This document shows positions 1 to 10,923 of a stretch of 64,000 nt of DNA, one piece after another. The translations under genes and the position numbers were made by a program. Source of the stretch: Verpa conica. Taxonomy: Eukaryota > Ascomycota > Pezizomycetes > Pezizales > Morchellaceae. The notes under the pieces were generated by a model. It did not search any database, was not told the origin of the DNA, and worked only from the letters and a program-made list of their open reading frames with translations. The DNA lies in assembly GCA_033030425.1 (NCBI GenBank), contig JAUFSD010000011.1, positions 62,001-126,000 of the forward strand. The letters run 5' to 3'. Within the stretch, counting starts at the first letter, position 1; each line of letters begins with the position of its first letter.

Positions 1-27
1 AAGCTGTGTACAATTAGAAAATTAGAA

Positions 28-103
28 GGTGATGATGTATTCTCTAAAAGGTGACAAGCGATCTATCTATCTACTAGTGCATATCGACTAGCGTGCTCCA
101 CAG
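28..103 (+). repeat. Direct repeat, copy A (flanks exonuclease gene)
   Basis: About 76 bp resembling 1926-2010 in the same orientation. Both contain gatgta-t-ctcta-aggt, a tctatctacta block, and the shared end ctagcgtgctccaca. Identity by eye is around three quarters with small indels. Confidence 0.6.
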
Positions 104-138
104 TAACTTTCCCTACTGTGGAGACACCGTTGCAACAA

Positions 139-149
139 GGGTTAGGGTT
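139..149 (+). repeat. Telomere-like 11-mer GGGTTAGGGTT
   Basis: Exact GGGTTAGGGTT, directly before a TA repeat. First of nine exact copies (either strand) in the window. Confidence 0.7.
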
Positions 150-851
150 ATATATATATATATAGATAGCTAGAGGGACAGACTAGACTAATCATAAACC
201 ATCACCCGTCATACATCGGTAGCCACTCTGAGAACTTGAGCAGCCACACTACGGGTAGAAATGCCTACAAGGCATACTATTATGGAGGCTTAATTAGTCA
301 ACTGTACAAAGTCCCAGTAACCCGAGTAATAACCTGTGATGCATTTATACGCCGACGAGATACTCAGAGTATAAATGGATGAATTAACCATAATAGATGG
401 AGCTACTGAGATTATGTATAATAATGAATGTTTCCGGATAGAATAATACCCATAAATGTATGTAGTGAAACGGTGACGTAACACAAATCAATAAAATCAA
501 CAAAGCATGAGAATACATGCAAGCACGAGAGTTGGAATATCACCCTACATGTTATCACCTACATGTATGCATGTATATAAGGCTAGCACTTATGTAAAAA
601 TCTACTTTAATTCAGATAATAAAAGAAACTAGCAATACATTAATTCCAAAGTACAAGATGTCCCCTCCCCCAAAACCCTTGCTCATAATAACGAAAGGAA
701 AAAGATAACATAATTGTCCCCACCCTTTGATCCGACCGTACCCTCCTCAACTCCAACCCTCTAATCACAGCTATAGTGCCCTCGAACGTAAGCGGCCAAC
801 TAATGTATAGTTTGGAAGGACCACATACCTCATAAATAAACTCATGACCAC

Positions 852-1601
852 CTAGAACGGACTCAACGCCTTATGTGGTCCATCAGCCATACGGACCGGT
901 CTTTTCGCCAGCATCAACCTGTCATTCGTAGCAGACATAACACGAGTCTCCCAGCGAGGGGTAATCTTCGCCTTATATATCCGCCACAAATCCGGCAAAT
1001 AAGTGACATCCTGAAGACAATACTCCAATATTTCAGCCTTCATCGGGCGCTCATTAAACACCTCGTAGCTCCCACCCTTTTCTGGTGAAAACAACTTATT
1101 CCCAGCGGTCTTATTTCTATCAAAACTAAGCGCTTCGAACCTACTTAAGCCAGCGTCACGCGTGATGCATCGTGCAAGCCCGTTCAAATAACGCCTCTGC
1201 CCCGGCCGAGTAGCGTTTTCCAATAGTTGGATATCAACAATGCCCTGTAGTGAGATTTTGAAGAGGTTGTATAACGCATCGGAGTCATTGCGCACATCGA
1301 AGAAGCACTTCGGGATTTCTGGAGACTCCAAGATATCTTTGAAGCTCGGGGTTGAGAGTCGGGTGGTTGACTTTGTGGTGAATGCTGCGTCACCGAGGAC
1401 GTGGACGTCGATGAGAAAGGTGTGTTTTAGCGGGAGGACGTATAACTGGATGATGGATATACTCCCATCCCGGGATAGGTTTACCCCCTCGATATCAACA
1501 TAGAGGGAAGGGGGTGAAATAGGGAGGTTGCAGAGGCTAGGTATGATCGATTCAAGCGACTCGGGAGTGCTGACAACCGTGTATTTAGCGTTGACGTCCA
1601 T
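852..1601 (-). CDS. 3'-5' exonuclease domain protein (DEDDy, RNase D-like)
   Basis: Single-exon gene of 249 residues starting at the first in-frame ATG. The fold signature of a DEDD-type 3'-5' exonuclease is visible. Motif Exo I is YVDIEG, with Asp36 and Glu38. Motif Exo II is in FDVRNDSDAL near residues 101-110, and motif Exo III is YCLQDVTYL with Tyr194 and Asp198 in the Y-x3-D spacing of the DEDDy subgroup. These residues bind the two metal ions that hydrolyse nucleotides from a 3' end. There is no HRDC or helicase domain, so this is a stand-alone exonuclease like many short fungal homologues; its substrate (RNA or DNA) cannot be told from sequence. The gene is intact and is bracketed by two copies of a short diverged direct repeat. 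Family assignment is firm; the cellular role is unknown. Confidence 0.85.
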   Translation of the reverse strand: MDVNAKYTVVSTPESLESIIPSLCNLPISPPSLYVDIEGVNLSRDGSISIIQLYVLPLKHTFLIDVHVLGDAAFTTKSTTRLSTPSFKDILESPEIPKCFFDVRNDSDALYNLFKISLQGIVDIQLLENATRPGQRRYLNGLARCITRDAGLSRFEALSFDRNKTAGNKLFSPEKGGSYEVFNERPMKAEILEYCLQDVTYLPDLWRIYKAKITPRWETRVMSATNDRLMLAKRPVRMADGPHKALSPF

Positions 1602-1925
1602 ATTTTGTCTAAGCTGAGGATCTCTAGGTTATCTTCAGAATTTTTCATCAGCGAGGAATATTGAGGCAAACGGATGTAGTGCTCACCTTATATACTTTTT
1701 TTCTGGAAATATGCTAAGGCAAAGTATAGCTTGAGAAGGTGATGATTTTTAGAATTACCATCGTCAATCGTATGCCTATTTTATAGATGAATTCTTTCAG
1801 GCGTCCTATATCTCCTAGATTAGCAAACAAAGTAAGACATAGTCTGCTCCTTACTTCTCCTCACACTACACTAGGTTTGATATTGTGGCTCGCTTCTGTT
1901 CAGGACTAGAAGCTGGGTGTAACTG

Positions 1926-2010
1926 ATGGTGATGTATTTTCTAAGAGGTTATGAGCAATCTGTCTATCTACTACCAACTAGCGCATATTGCCTAGCGTGC
2001 TCCACAATAC
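1926..2010 (+). repeat. Direct repeat, copy B (flanks exonuclease gene)
   Basis: Diverged partner of 28-103, in the same orientation and about 1.9 kb away, with the exonuclease gene between the two copies. It ends in the same ctagcgtgctccaca block. Confidence 0.6.
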
Positions 2011-2827
2011 CAAACACGTTTCAGGGTTATCCTTGTGATAGAGATTTACAGCTAATCAAATGACTAGTACCTGGAAATACGGATATATGCTGCTCATGAA
2101 TTATACGTTCTTTACATGTACTGTTGCCTAGCCCAGGGGAAAGAGAATAAATTCCTTGTTCCAATTCGGCCATACAGATATTCATGTGTTTCTGACGCCT
2201 GAAGTATGTCATATCACTAACCATTTCAGATAATGCGTAGCGTACAAAGAGCCATCGGGCTCTTGCACATACTTAGGCTGCCCATGCGTGTTGGTACTAA
2301 GCGCGCTAAAACTGGCCATGGTGGCGCATGGTACTAGGCAGCAGCTACGTAGCTAGCCGCTCTACACTACACTACACTACACGACCCACGGATATCCCAG
2401 GCCCTAGAGTTGTATGGACTAATGCTACTACCCCCAGAGACATATGGTGCGCTATTCATGACGTTTGTACCCCCGAAGTGGAAGTCCAAGCGCATTGTCC
2501 GAGTCTTATGTGGCCTTGGCAAAATATCTTTTACTTGCTGATCTCTTTGATATATGACTGATTCCTTTGGTACCGGCACAGTACTCATGAATATAATTTC
2601 CTTTGTTTGACAAGAGCTAAATCCATTTTCGTTATCTTCCTTATCACATCCTGCAACCAGAGCAGTGTGTATCTAGGTTAATCGCTTCCCAGCGCCTATT
2701 GCGCACCGGTACCGGGATATGATATAAACGCCGGAGGTGGACGAATTAGGTATCATCCAAGGGTTTCCGTGAATGCCAGTGTTACACAGCAGCTGAGCAG
2801 ATGTTAATATTCCTATTGGTTACTCTA

Positions 2828-2838
2828 GGGTTAGGGTT
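2828..2838 (+). repeat. Telomere-like 11-mer GGGTTAGGGTT
   Basis: Exact GGGTTAGGGTT in non-coding sequence, on the 3' side of the zinc-finger gene. Confidence 0.7.
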
Positions 2839-3215
2839 CTATAGTTGATACATATATATATTCTACCAATGGTCAAAACCTCCTAGGCTGAAAGTACAAC
2901 AGGTGACTTTACACTACATAAATAGCCCCCATGTGAATAGGCAGCAGTCATGAGAGATATAATGTATTACATGTGCTAGTCCCCTACCTCGGGCTCATAC
3001 CCATCTCGTGCGCACTGGGAGAATGAGTAGGGTGCTATATAGATTAGTATACCCCCGATCGCCGATATCCTCCCTTACGAATAGAAAGAGATCTAGGTAT
3101 GCATATGAAAGTCCAGAAGACTCTCATTAAACTCTCAGCCACCAATTCATCTTACAGCATCCAAAACTAGTGTACAAACATTCATAGCAACTGCTATTCT
3201 ACATCTCCCGTACGC

Positions 3216-4776
3216 CTATAAATCTACACCAGTAGGGGGTTCAAGTCTAGAAATAAACCCATCGAGTCGACGACCAACCTCTAAGCTTACAAAGTGCAAG
3301 ATACTCCAGAGGGACTGAGCGAGGAACCAAAATACAATAATAACGCACGAGACAAAATTAACAATAATCCGCTGAAACTGGTGACGCACCTCCTCCGAGC
3401 TCAAGAAACGTACGATGTCTGAGATCTTGAGGAAAGTAAATTGAAGTAGGGTGGTAGTTAATGAAAGAAATCTAAATGTGAAATCTTCGCACTTTTGACG
3501 TGCCTCCTCTGAGCTTAAAAAGATCTCAGCACTCCTGAGGGTCCGAATAATATGTTGGAGAGAATCAGTAGACCACGCGACAAAACCAAAGGTAAGGTCT
3601 TCTTTCCGTTGATGTACTACTTCTGAATTCAAAAATAGCATTACTCGATGAAGGAACAGAAGAATAGACCGAAGCAGATATGTGAACCATGAAACAATAC
3701 CAAGGGCAACGTTTGGGAAAAGTAAAAAACACAGTAAAAATGCAACAATGGTAAGCGGTAGCAAAAATCGTGAATTGTATTGAGACTGAACGCGTTTGTG
3801 TGTAGTATACCGAGGTTTGTACCTTGGGCTTGTTGTAAGATTCGTACGTTCGTCTCTCGTGCTATATCCCAGACTATGTTTGGGGCGTTCACGCGGGGGA
3901 AGTGGAAGTCGATAGGTCGTAGGTTCCGTAATTCTATTTATCGTGCTGCTACCTAGGCGAGGTTGAATGCGTTCATTTGGGATAACCGGGGGTTCCGCAC
4001 TCCCACCAACCACGCTGCTACCTAGGCGAGGTTGAATGCGTTCATTTGGGATAACCGGGGGTTCCGCACTCCCACCAACCACGCTGCTACCTAGACGAGG
4101 TTCAACAAGTTGGTGTGGAGGTTGGTACTCCAGATACGCCATAGGCTTCGCACTCTCGTTCACCACGCCATTACTCAGGTAAAACTTCTTGTCTGCATTA
4201 TTGAAGCGAACGAGACCACATTTCCCGCTCTCGGCATGCTGGACCATCCCTCCCAGGGTCTTGAATAGCGAATCGCACTTGATACACTTGTAGCTCTTTT
4301 GCTGATGCGTGGGGCTGGTGAGATGCTGATTCAAGCGTGCGAGGTTGGGAAATCCACGGCGATTACACAGGCAGCACTCATATCGCCATGTATTCGGGTT
4401 CCATGAGGCTTCAGTTGCTAGGATGCTAGATGAAGTGATCATTTTCTGAGAGTCTACACCAGTGGTGATGTAGCCACCTTTGTCCGCTCCTCGTACAGCT
4501 CGCTTTACCGCATCGTGGTCCAGGCCCGAGCGACGGCATGCCCCTGACTCGTAATGTTGGCTCAAGGCGGAGTAGTTTGGGAACGAGTAATTGCAGTAGT
4601 TACAATCCAGTGGCCTTCCTACGTGTTTCGCGGATCTCAGGTGCTGTTAAAATTAGCAGGCTGATTGTTATAAGGAAATAGGATAGGGGAATTACATGCT
4701 GGAGACTGTTATCATCCTGAAAGCTTCGTTCGCAGTCATTGCAATAATATGAGATTGATAGTTCGTAGCCCTCCAT
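3216..4776 (-). CDS. C2H2 zinc-finger protein with repeated hydrophobic C-terminus
   Basis: Two exons (4776-4696, 4643-3216), phase 0 intron with donor GTAATT and acceptor AACAG, 502 residues. Adding exon 1 completes the first finger (YYCNDCERSF...HHLRSAKH, residues 10-34), which supports both the intron and the ATG at 4776. Three further Cys2-His2-like units follow near 39-63, 115-140 and 145-169. The middle is Pro-rich with a perfect 23-residue tandem duplication. From about residue 320 the chain is strongly hydrophobic, then comes a 38-residue unit repeated three times (each starts F-L-N/S-S-E) plus a partial fourth. The last full copy contains a plausible membrane span near 453-481. Such fingers usually bind nucleic acid or protein; the hydrophobic tail suggests a membrane-tethered protein, which is inference. 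The N-terminal finger block resembles C2H2 modules common in ascomycetes; I do not know the C-terminal part from any family. Confidence 0.75.
3243..3635 (-). repeat. 114-bp coding tandem repeat (38 residues x 3.4)
   Basis: Units at 3635-3522, 3521-3408 and 3407-3294, plus a partial unit, all in frame inside the zinc-finger gene. Each encodes exactly 38 residues starting FLNSE or FLSSE, followed by a charged segment and a hydrophobic half. Divergence between units shows this is an old duplication, not a recent slippage. Confidence 0.75.
3963..4100 (-). repeat. 69-bp coding tandem repeat (23 residues x 2)
   Basis: Two near-identical 69-bp units encoding PRLGSSVVGG followed by SAEPPVIPNERIQ. 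A third, shorter PRLGSS start follows. The very high identity suggests a recent duplication inside the Pro-rich linker. Confidence 0.85.
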
Positions 4777-5730
4777 GGCAGAGGGATTGTCTTTGGAATA
4801 TTCTGAAGGGATGGTGATATGATTTGTATCCCTTGACTGCCAGATTTAATGCAATCCCCTATAAGATACAGACTATACCCGATATGGCCAATGTTGGTGG
4901 CCTGAATCTACCACCGTAACCGGGTAACTCGACAGCCAGCTGGGCCGAGTGATTTCTGATGACGTGAGTACCCCGGCTGCCCCAGGCATTTTGCTAATTG
5001 CTGATTGTCGCGAGGGGATTCTGGTCGCTGGATATAGATTGAAGATTTGTACCGATGGACTGCTATGTAAGGTAGATAGTAGCTAAAGTAAAGCGATGGA
5101 GGATGGAGGTGGGGGATGGAGGGGGATGGCTGTGGAGAAGGAGGGGAGGTGAGGTTGGTGTTCCTGTCCGATAAGTAGCCGGGGTTAGGGTTCCTTCACA
5201 ACCTCTAGTTCGTTCCACCTAGATGTATATAGGTGAGTACATGCAGTGCACCAACTGCCGGTTACCTATGAGTGACTATTGTAGGCTTGATGCGTGGTTC
5301 ACAGATCAAGCTAACAGACAAGATGATGTCACTGGCCACTGTGCTAGATACTCTTGATGACACCTTGCCCCATCAATAGCCTCACAGCTACAGAGGAACA
5401 AAGAAGACACAGACGCAGGGGAAGAGGGTAACATGGAATTACCCACGCTTGTTGCTATCACTATACAGAGTTTCAGCCCATCAAGGGATATAAGAATCAC
5501 AGACACCTCTAGAAATATTCCACGTGACACCCATCGTTATCTTATCTTATCCACCTATAGTGGGCGTGTTATAGCCCCTCCTGCAAAAGCTGATATGTCA
5601 CATTTCCCCACTCATGCAAGCTGTACAGCTGTCGTGTGTAACAGAGATCCTCACGACCTCCAGCTCTATTCCCCCGCTGGGTCTCTGAATCCTGTCAAGA
5701 GAATCACTCTCACCGCCGCAAGTACTATCC
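4777..5730. other. Intergenic between divergent genes
   Basis: Shared 5' region of the zinc-finger gene (-) and the F-box/ankyrin gene (+). It includes a purine-rich GATGGAGG-type stretch near 5095-5150 and a telomere-like 11-mer at 5182-5192, about 540 bp upstream of the ankyrin gene start. No gene is seen. Confidence 0.55.
5182..5192 (+). repeat. Telomere-like 11-mer GGGTTAGGGTT
   Basis: Exact copy in the divergent intergenic region; the only one of the nine clearly placed upstream of two start codons. Confidence 0.7.
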
Positions 5731-6711
5731 ATGCAGCTCCTCGATCTCCCTCCCGAGCTCCTCATCATCATCGCCCGGGACCTCGACCGCCCAGCTTTGA
5801 ATTGCTTCTCTCGGTCTGCCCAGTACCTCTATGCCCTGCTTACACCTATCCTGCACAACACGATATTCCCCGAAGCAGACACAATCCTCTTCTGGGCTGT
5901 GGAAAACAACTCTCTCTCTACAATCAACCTCGCCCTCGCAAACGGTGCACTCCTTTGCGCTACCGACGAGGTATCCCGCACCCCACTCCACGTTGCCGTC
6001 CTCAGTAATAATGTCGAGTCCGCAAAACTCCTCCTCGCCATGGGTGCCGACATCGACGAAGAAGACCAAGACGGCTCCACCCCGCTGCATCTCGCCGCCC
6101 AGGGCGAGTGCGTAGGGGTTGCCCACCTCCTCCTCGACACAGGTGCCGACAAGGAAGCCGAAGACGAGGATGGCTACACTCCACTCCACATTGCAGCTTC
6201 CAACGGCAATCTCGGCGTAACCCGGGCCCTACTAGAGCACCACGCGGGGATCAACACACGCACCAACAACTTCGAGACCCCACTCCATCTTGCAACCGCA
6301 TCCGGTAGCGAGGACGTCGTACACCTTCTTCTCGACGCCGGCGCAATGGTCAATGTCTACAATCATCCTGACAAACCCTCTCCCCAGACGCTACAAATGG
6401 AGAGTCTCCGTGTGAAGGACCGGGCCGGGACACCACTGCATTGGGCGGTGCTGGATGGCCATACTGGGCTGGTAAAGTTGCTGTTGGTCTATGGCGCGGA
6501 TGTGAAGGCGCTGGATATAAACCAGAGGACAGTGTTGCATGCAGCGGCCATGAGAGGCCGAGAGGCGGAGGGATTAATGCTCCTGCGGGCGGGGGTGCCG
6601 TGGTGGTTGAAGGATAAGGATGGAAAGACGGCAGCAGATCTGGCGAGTATGAGAGGGTATCATGGACTGTGGGCGCTGATTGCGCAGGCTCCGAAGCGGT
6701 GGGGGTACTGA
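5731..6711 (+). CDS. F-box and ankyrin-repeat protein
   Basis: Single exon, 326 residues. The N-terminus (LDLPPELLIIIARDL, then NCFSRSAQYLYALL) is an F-box, the motif that docks proteins onto Skp1 in SCF ubiquitin ligases. From about residue 60 there are seven or so ankyrin repeats with the usual TPLHLAA and LLLxxGAD consensus pieces. One repeat is interrupted by a short insertion near residues 215-235. The architecture predicts a substrate receptor in which the ankyrin array picks the target; the target is unknown. The ATG was chosen because it directly precedes the F-box and upstream frames are unrelated. GC content is higher than the surrounding DNA. Family assignment is secure; SCF membership is inferred from the F-box. 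Confidence 0.88.
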   Translation: MQLLDLPPELLIIIARDLDRPALNCFSRSAQYLYALLTPILHNTIFPEADTILFWAVENNSLSTINLALANGALLCATDEVSRTPLHVAVLSNNVESAKLLLAMGADIDEEDQDGSTPLHLAAQGECVGVAHLLLDTGADKEAEDEDGYTPLHIAASNGNLGVTRALLEHHAGINTRTNNFETPLHLATASGSEDVVHLLLDAGAMVNVYNHPDKPSPQTLQMESLRVKDRAGTPLHWAVLDGHTGLVKLLLVYGADVKALDINQRTVLHAAAMRGREAEGLMLLRAGVPWWLKDKDGKTAADLASMRGYHGLWALIAQAPKRWGY

Positions 6712-7620
6712 TGTGGGAGAGACCTTTTATTTCCTAGATATCGTGGCATTATCATTTTCAGGCGCTATTTCTTTCCTCTCATTTCTTTTTTTATAATCCG
6801 ATATTCAGAGAGTTTTTGTATTATGCAACCTGGGTTATGTTCATTTATCGAGCGATAGAAAAGTGAGAATTCGGTACTACAAAAGAACTATTACATGACC
6901 GGTACTTTGGCCTGAAAACCTTCTGCTGCTTGAGAGCATCTAAAAAACTCGTTTGATACCAGTAGATTTTAGATGATAATATTCAGGCGTTTATCAAATA
7001 CTCGGAGTGAGGTCGCGGGACTCTCTAAGAGAATACACTGTCTTTATGGTTCTCTTTGTTGTCTTAGGGCTACGTCACGACGAATCTTGGTTGCAATCTC
7101 GCTCCGAGTATTTAATAAACGCTTGAGTACGAGATTCTCCCTAGTTGGTCTTTTACGACAAGCTTTGGATGATTTACTATTGAATATATGTAGCTTATTA
7201 TTATACAATAGTGGTTTAGATATTGCTGTAGGTCTCATATCCATAGCAACAGTATTTTTAATACTTCAATGACTACTATCCCCCGTCACTATTAGAGGAC
7301 TGTACGAATTCCCAAAGGGAATTCATGTGCTTGTGATTTTGCATAGTTTACAAAGATTTAATTTAATTATTTAGAGCTTAAAACCACTAAATTTGCACTG
7401 AAGTTAACATGCTGAACTCAAGCACTCTGTACCTAGATTTTAAAATTGGGTATACATTAATGACTTATGGACTTTATATTTTACGACTTAAAATGAATTC
7501 AACTCACTATACTGGCCTCAGTGCTAATCGAACGTACAGATGCTAACCATCAGTGGCGGTAAATTATCTTTGACTGGTTTATGCTCCCATACTGCGAAGC
7601 AGGAATAACACTAGAACAAA
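6712..7620. other. Intergenic with an inverted repeat
   Basis: No supported gene. An imperfect inverted repeat lies at 6987-7122. Open frames read on both strands through it but mirror each other because of the palindrome. Confidence 0.5.
6987..7122. repeat. Inverted repeat, 25-bp arms
   Basis: Left arm 6987-7011 (gcgtttatcaaatactcgga...) pairs with right arm 7098-7122 (...tccgagtatttaataaacgc) with two mismatches, around an 86-nt spacer. It could be a short foldback element or remnants of two opposed copies of one sequence. Confidence 0.65.
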
Positions 7621-7621
7621 A

Positions 7622-7795
7622 AGCTGTTTAAGTCCTAACAAGTATCACAGTGAACATCTGGTAGTGTGGCCTAGGGGTGTAAGACTTGTCTATGTTGTAT
7701 ACTTTGTAATGAGGTTCTTTACGTAGGGGGAGGACCATGCGTTCGACGCGCGGACAGACTCTATTTTTTACTTTTCTCTCATTATTCTATATACA
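7622..7795 (+). mobile_element. tRNA-like short repeat (SINE-like), copy 1
   Basis: A-box-like TGGCCTAGGGG at 7667-7677 and B-box-like GTTCGACGC at 7741-7749, followed by a T run (7764-7769) that would stop Pol III. The order A box, B box, T run matches a tRNA-derived Pol III unit. Cloverleaf pairing is poor: only the first three acceptor pairs and a weak T stem hold, so it is a repeat and not a functional tRNA. A shared leader AGCTGTTTAAGT lies at its 5' side. Confidence 0.7.
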
Positions 7796-7849
7796 GAGGT
7801 GACTCTGCGCCAGTACCTAATGTGAATCACATACCCTAATTACTAGAGA

Positions 7850-8275
7850 AATAAATTTCCGAGGTTCTTCAGAGTTATCTCGGAAAGCCTCTAGCATAGT
7901 GGGAGTTCTCGGGACTTTTTGAATTATGTCGGGGTTTTTTCCAGCTGGTCCGGAACCGAGCACAAATCCCCCCGAAAGCCCCCGAGCCAAAGTATGCCCG
8001 AAAGGAGAATCTATCCAAGTCCGAGGGTACGTTCATTAGACCCAATAGTATATAGAAAGCATGGGGATATGATTGAAACTAGTACAGAAACTACCCAAGA
8101 GCTAACTAATACTGAAGTAATCATCTGGTAGTGTGGCCTAGGGGTGAAAGACTTGTCTATGTTGTATACTTTGTAATGAGGTTCTTTACGTAGGGGGAAG
8201 ACCATACGTTCGACGCGCGGACAGACTCTCTTTTTTTTTATTATTACTTTTTCTCTTATAATTCTATATACATAC
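7850..8275 (+). mobile_element. Composite repeat: body M plus tRNA-like end, copy 2
   Basis: Body M (about 7850-8100) carries the marks tttttgaattatgtcgggg, ccaaagtatgcc and atggggatatg, also seen inverted at 15530-15760 and, in part, at 12840-13085. It runs into a tRNA-like unit with A box 8134-8144, B box 8208-8216 and T run 8231-8239. The body-to-tail junction keeps similar spacing in the three composites, arguing for one element and not chance insertion. Confidence 0.65.
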
Positions 8276-8294
8276 ATAGAATTAGTCTAATTCC

Positions 8295-8372
8295 CCCCCT
8301 CCTCCTCCGAAAGCCACCGAGCCGAATCATGCCCGGAAAAAGAATCGGCCTAAGCTCAGAAGGCAAGCTCAC
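8295..8372 (+). repeat. Partial copy of body M
   Basis: Contains gaaagccaccgagccgaa and gaatcggcctaagctc, matching the inner part of body M in the composite at 12600-13085 (inverted). It lies just downstream of copy 2 in the same orientation. Confidence 0.5.
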
Positions 8373-9847
8373 GACCGTATGGTAACAAAGAGCAAATACG
8401 TCAAACTCAATTTTCCACCGGTAATAACTGTACGGAGTAACATCCTAAAATACAGTACAAAACCAGACTACATGCCGGGAATTAATACCTGTCCCCCAAA
8501 GAAAAAAAACTAGAAAATAAGGCGGGCTACGCACCGAGGTGTCTCGGAACTATAGATTCACCTGAAATCTAAAAATAAGGTAAATACCAAGCCATTATTC
8601 CCAATATTAAACAGCTTCGGGAAGATTATATTCCCAAGTCGTGCTAAAATCTTTACCATCGTCACCGACCCCACCCCAGTCGTGCCTGTGCGTACCCCCT
8701 CCCCTGGTTCTTCGCCTTGATGACAAGTACTATGACGGTCCACTATTAACTCACTGGTTGACTAGCAGAAATGTCTTAGATATACCTGTACCTCCAAATT
8801 GTAATCTACTCCTTATCTTTCTCTTTATATACAACTAACGATTAGAATAATATCTCCAATGATACTAGCACTAAGTAGCGCTTCAGGTATAAAAGTAAGC
8901 TATTTATACCGCTAGTACTCTCTTTATTTGTAGACCTGTCTCACTCTCTTCTTGGGGGGGCTGTAAAACACAGAAAACATGGGTATATACTTCTAGATTT
9001 TCAAAGTACCTTTACTTCGAGATACTTAAGAGAAAGGAGGTGTGGTGGTTTATTTAACAAACTACATGTAGGAAATCTATTATTCTTGGGCCATAACTAC
9101 CCTGGGTTATTTCCACCCTTGGTACATGACCAATGAGGGGGAAAAAAGATAATCCCTTGATGCATAGTATATCACTCGGATTATGAATAGTTAGATCAGG
9201 GAACGAGCCGACTGTAGAGTGCAGCATAGATTTTCAATAGTATTTCTTAATTTATTAGACGGGATAGTTGCTGTACCGGAATATTCCCAATAGCTGTAGA
9301 TTTTCATGACCGGGGGCAAATATGTAGACTAAAGAAATCTTGTAATTATTTCTAGCGGTAGTACCTCTATAGAGTTAATTTCATACCAGACACCAATGTT
9401 TATAGTAGCGGATCTTTCTATTAGGGATCACATATACCCTTCACTGTTTGTTCAGCGATTTTCATCGCTACTTCGATAGCCACCCGTCTTTCCCTAATCA
9501 AGAGCACATACGATTTTCCCCAAACACCCAACCTCGCCTTCCACAATCATGTTCACAACTATACTTACATTTATAATATACTCTTATTAATAAGTATTGA
9601 GATTATTATAGTTTCGAGGAATGATTTATAATTATCTTGTCCCGCTCATTAGTCCTGAAATTTGTAGAATAAGTGTGTTATTGAGAAGCCCCCCCCCCCC
9701 GCAAAAGGCCTACGTCATTCTATCTTCATCTCCTACACATCACTACCCACATGTATGAAATTTTTCCAAAACACTCTTATTTCATTAAAAGAAAGTCAAC
9801 CGCAGCTAAATATCGATCATACGTTACCCAAATATATTATATAAATA

Positions 9848-10420
9848 TATAGAACTATGAGAGAAAAATAATAAAAAAGAGAGTCTGTCCGCGCGTCGAA
9901 CACATGGCCTTCCCCCTACGTAAAGAACCTCATTACAAAGTATACAACATAGACAAGTCTTTCACCCCTAGACCACGCTGCCAGATGAATACCTCAGTGC
10001 TTTTTAAAACTTAAGCAGTATTTGTGTATATAGAATTATGAGATCGTATATAGGATACGAAATGTCTACGCCTAACTGTACCAGCCACACCCGCTTGTAT
10101 TTTTCCTGGCATAGCTATACCATAATAACTCCCACACTACGCCTTCTTTGCTGGTCCTACGTGGTGGAGCAAACTGGGGGCGTGGAGAAGCGAGGTGAGG
10201 AAAGATTATCACGATGATAATATGTACTTTTAAAAGCAGAAGATATAGTTTAATTATACTATCAGCGGTGTAGCTATAGCAAGCTGCTACCTTATGGCTT
10301 TATTTATAATTAATTAATTCTTTCATTTGCTAGCTTAGGGCCAGGGTTTTTATACATATTAGTAAGTCATCCCGCTGCCGCAATACGTGCGTCAACAATC
10401 TATCGTAAAAGACTACGGCG
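9848..10420 (-). mobile_element. Composite repeat: body N plus tRNA-like end, copy 3
   Basis: tRNA-like part at 9848-10018, read on the minus strand: A box 9965-9975, B box 9893-9901, terminator run 9873-9878. Its 5' neighbour (10025-10420) is body N, which shares gtagtgtgggagttatt, ccacgtaggac and ccgcaatacgtgcgtc with 11815-12540. Body N shows no resemblance to body M by eye. Confidence 0.65.
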
Positions 10421-10923
10421 GACGGCAGCAACCAGTCCGCCAGAATCGCCCCGGCACCAAAATCTCTCTAAAAGTTAACGAGTTAACTATTGTATTTAAA
10501 TGACTTTGTGATTTAGGCAAATAAATAACGTTTTTAAGAGGAAGGAGGTTTTATCACACAAATCTTTACCCTGAGGCCCAATTAGGATACCTCCGCGCTT
10601 TTGCTGGTTTTGAAACCCCCCTCCCCCACAAATATTTTTGTCGTACCTATTAAGTGTTATTATGGTTTCCTAGGACTCCATAAGAACTGAGTGGAGAGTT
10701 GCTTTAGCGATAGCAAATTATAATTTAGTCTTTCAGAAACCTTACTCTTGCCCTTGAGAATTTATAGCTATTTAGAAGTATATCTACCTATAAGAAGCCC
10801 AAGATGATTTTAATATATCTGTTGGCTCATCGATTGTGAGGGAGATTTTTGGTGTGGGGGAGATTCTGGCCTTTTGCTACCGCAATCATGGCGAACTGGT
10901 TGCTGCCGCCCGCCGTAATATAT

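Larger units (their letters stand above)
1..851. other. Intergenic, no gene seen
   Basis: No convincing coding region. The stretch holds one arm of a diverged direct repeat (28-103), a telomere-like 11-mer (139-149) followed directly by a short TA microsatellite (about 149-164), and AT-rich sequence. The last part is the 3' side of the exonuclease gene on the minus strand. Confidence 0.6.
1602..3215. other. Intergenic, repeats only
   Basis: No supported gene. It contains direct-repeat copy B (1926-2010), a short CTACA tandem near 2360-2385, and a telomere-like 11-mer at 2828-2838. Short open frames around 2330-2590 overlap on both strands and show no family features. Confidence 0.55.

Noticed and set aside
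7655..7770. Functional tRNA gene (A and B boxes present)
   Set aside because: Acceptor and anticodon stems do not pair, the box spacing is long, and ten variants sit in one cluster; this is a tRNA-like repeat.
9690..9702. CRISPR or other bacterial repeat array in the repeat cluster
   Set aside because: Fungal gene structure throughout; the repeats are not evenly spaced, vary in orientation and carry Pol III-like boxes.
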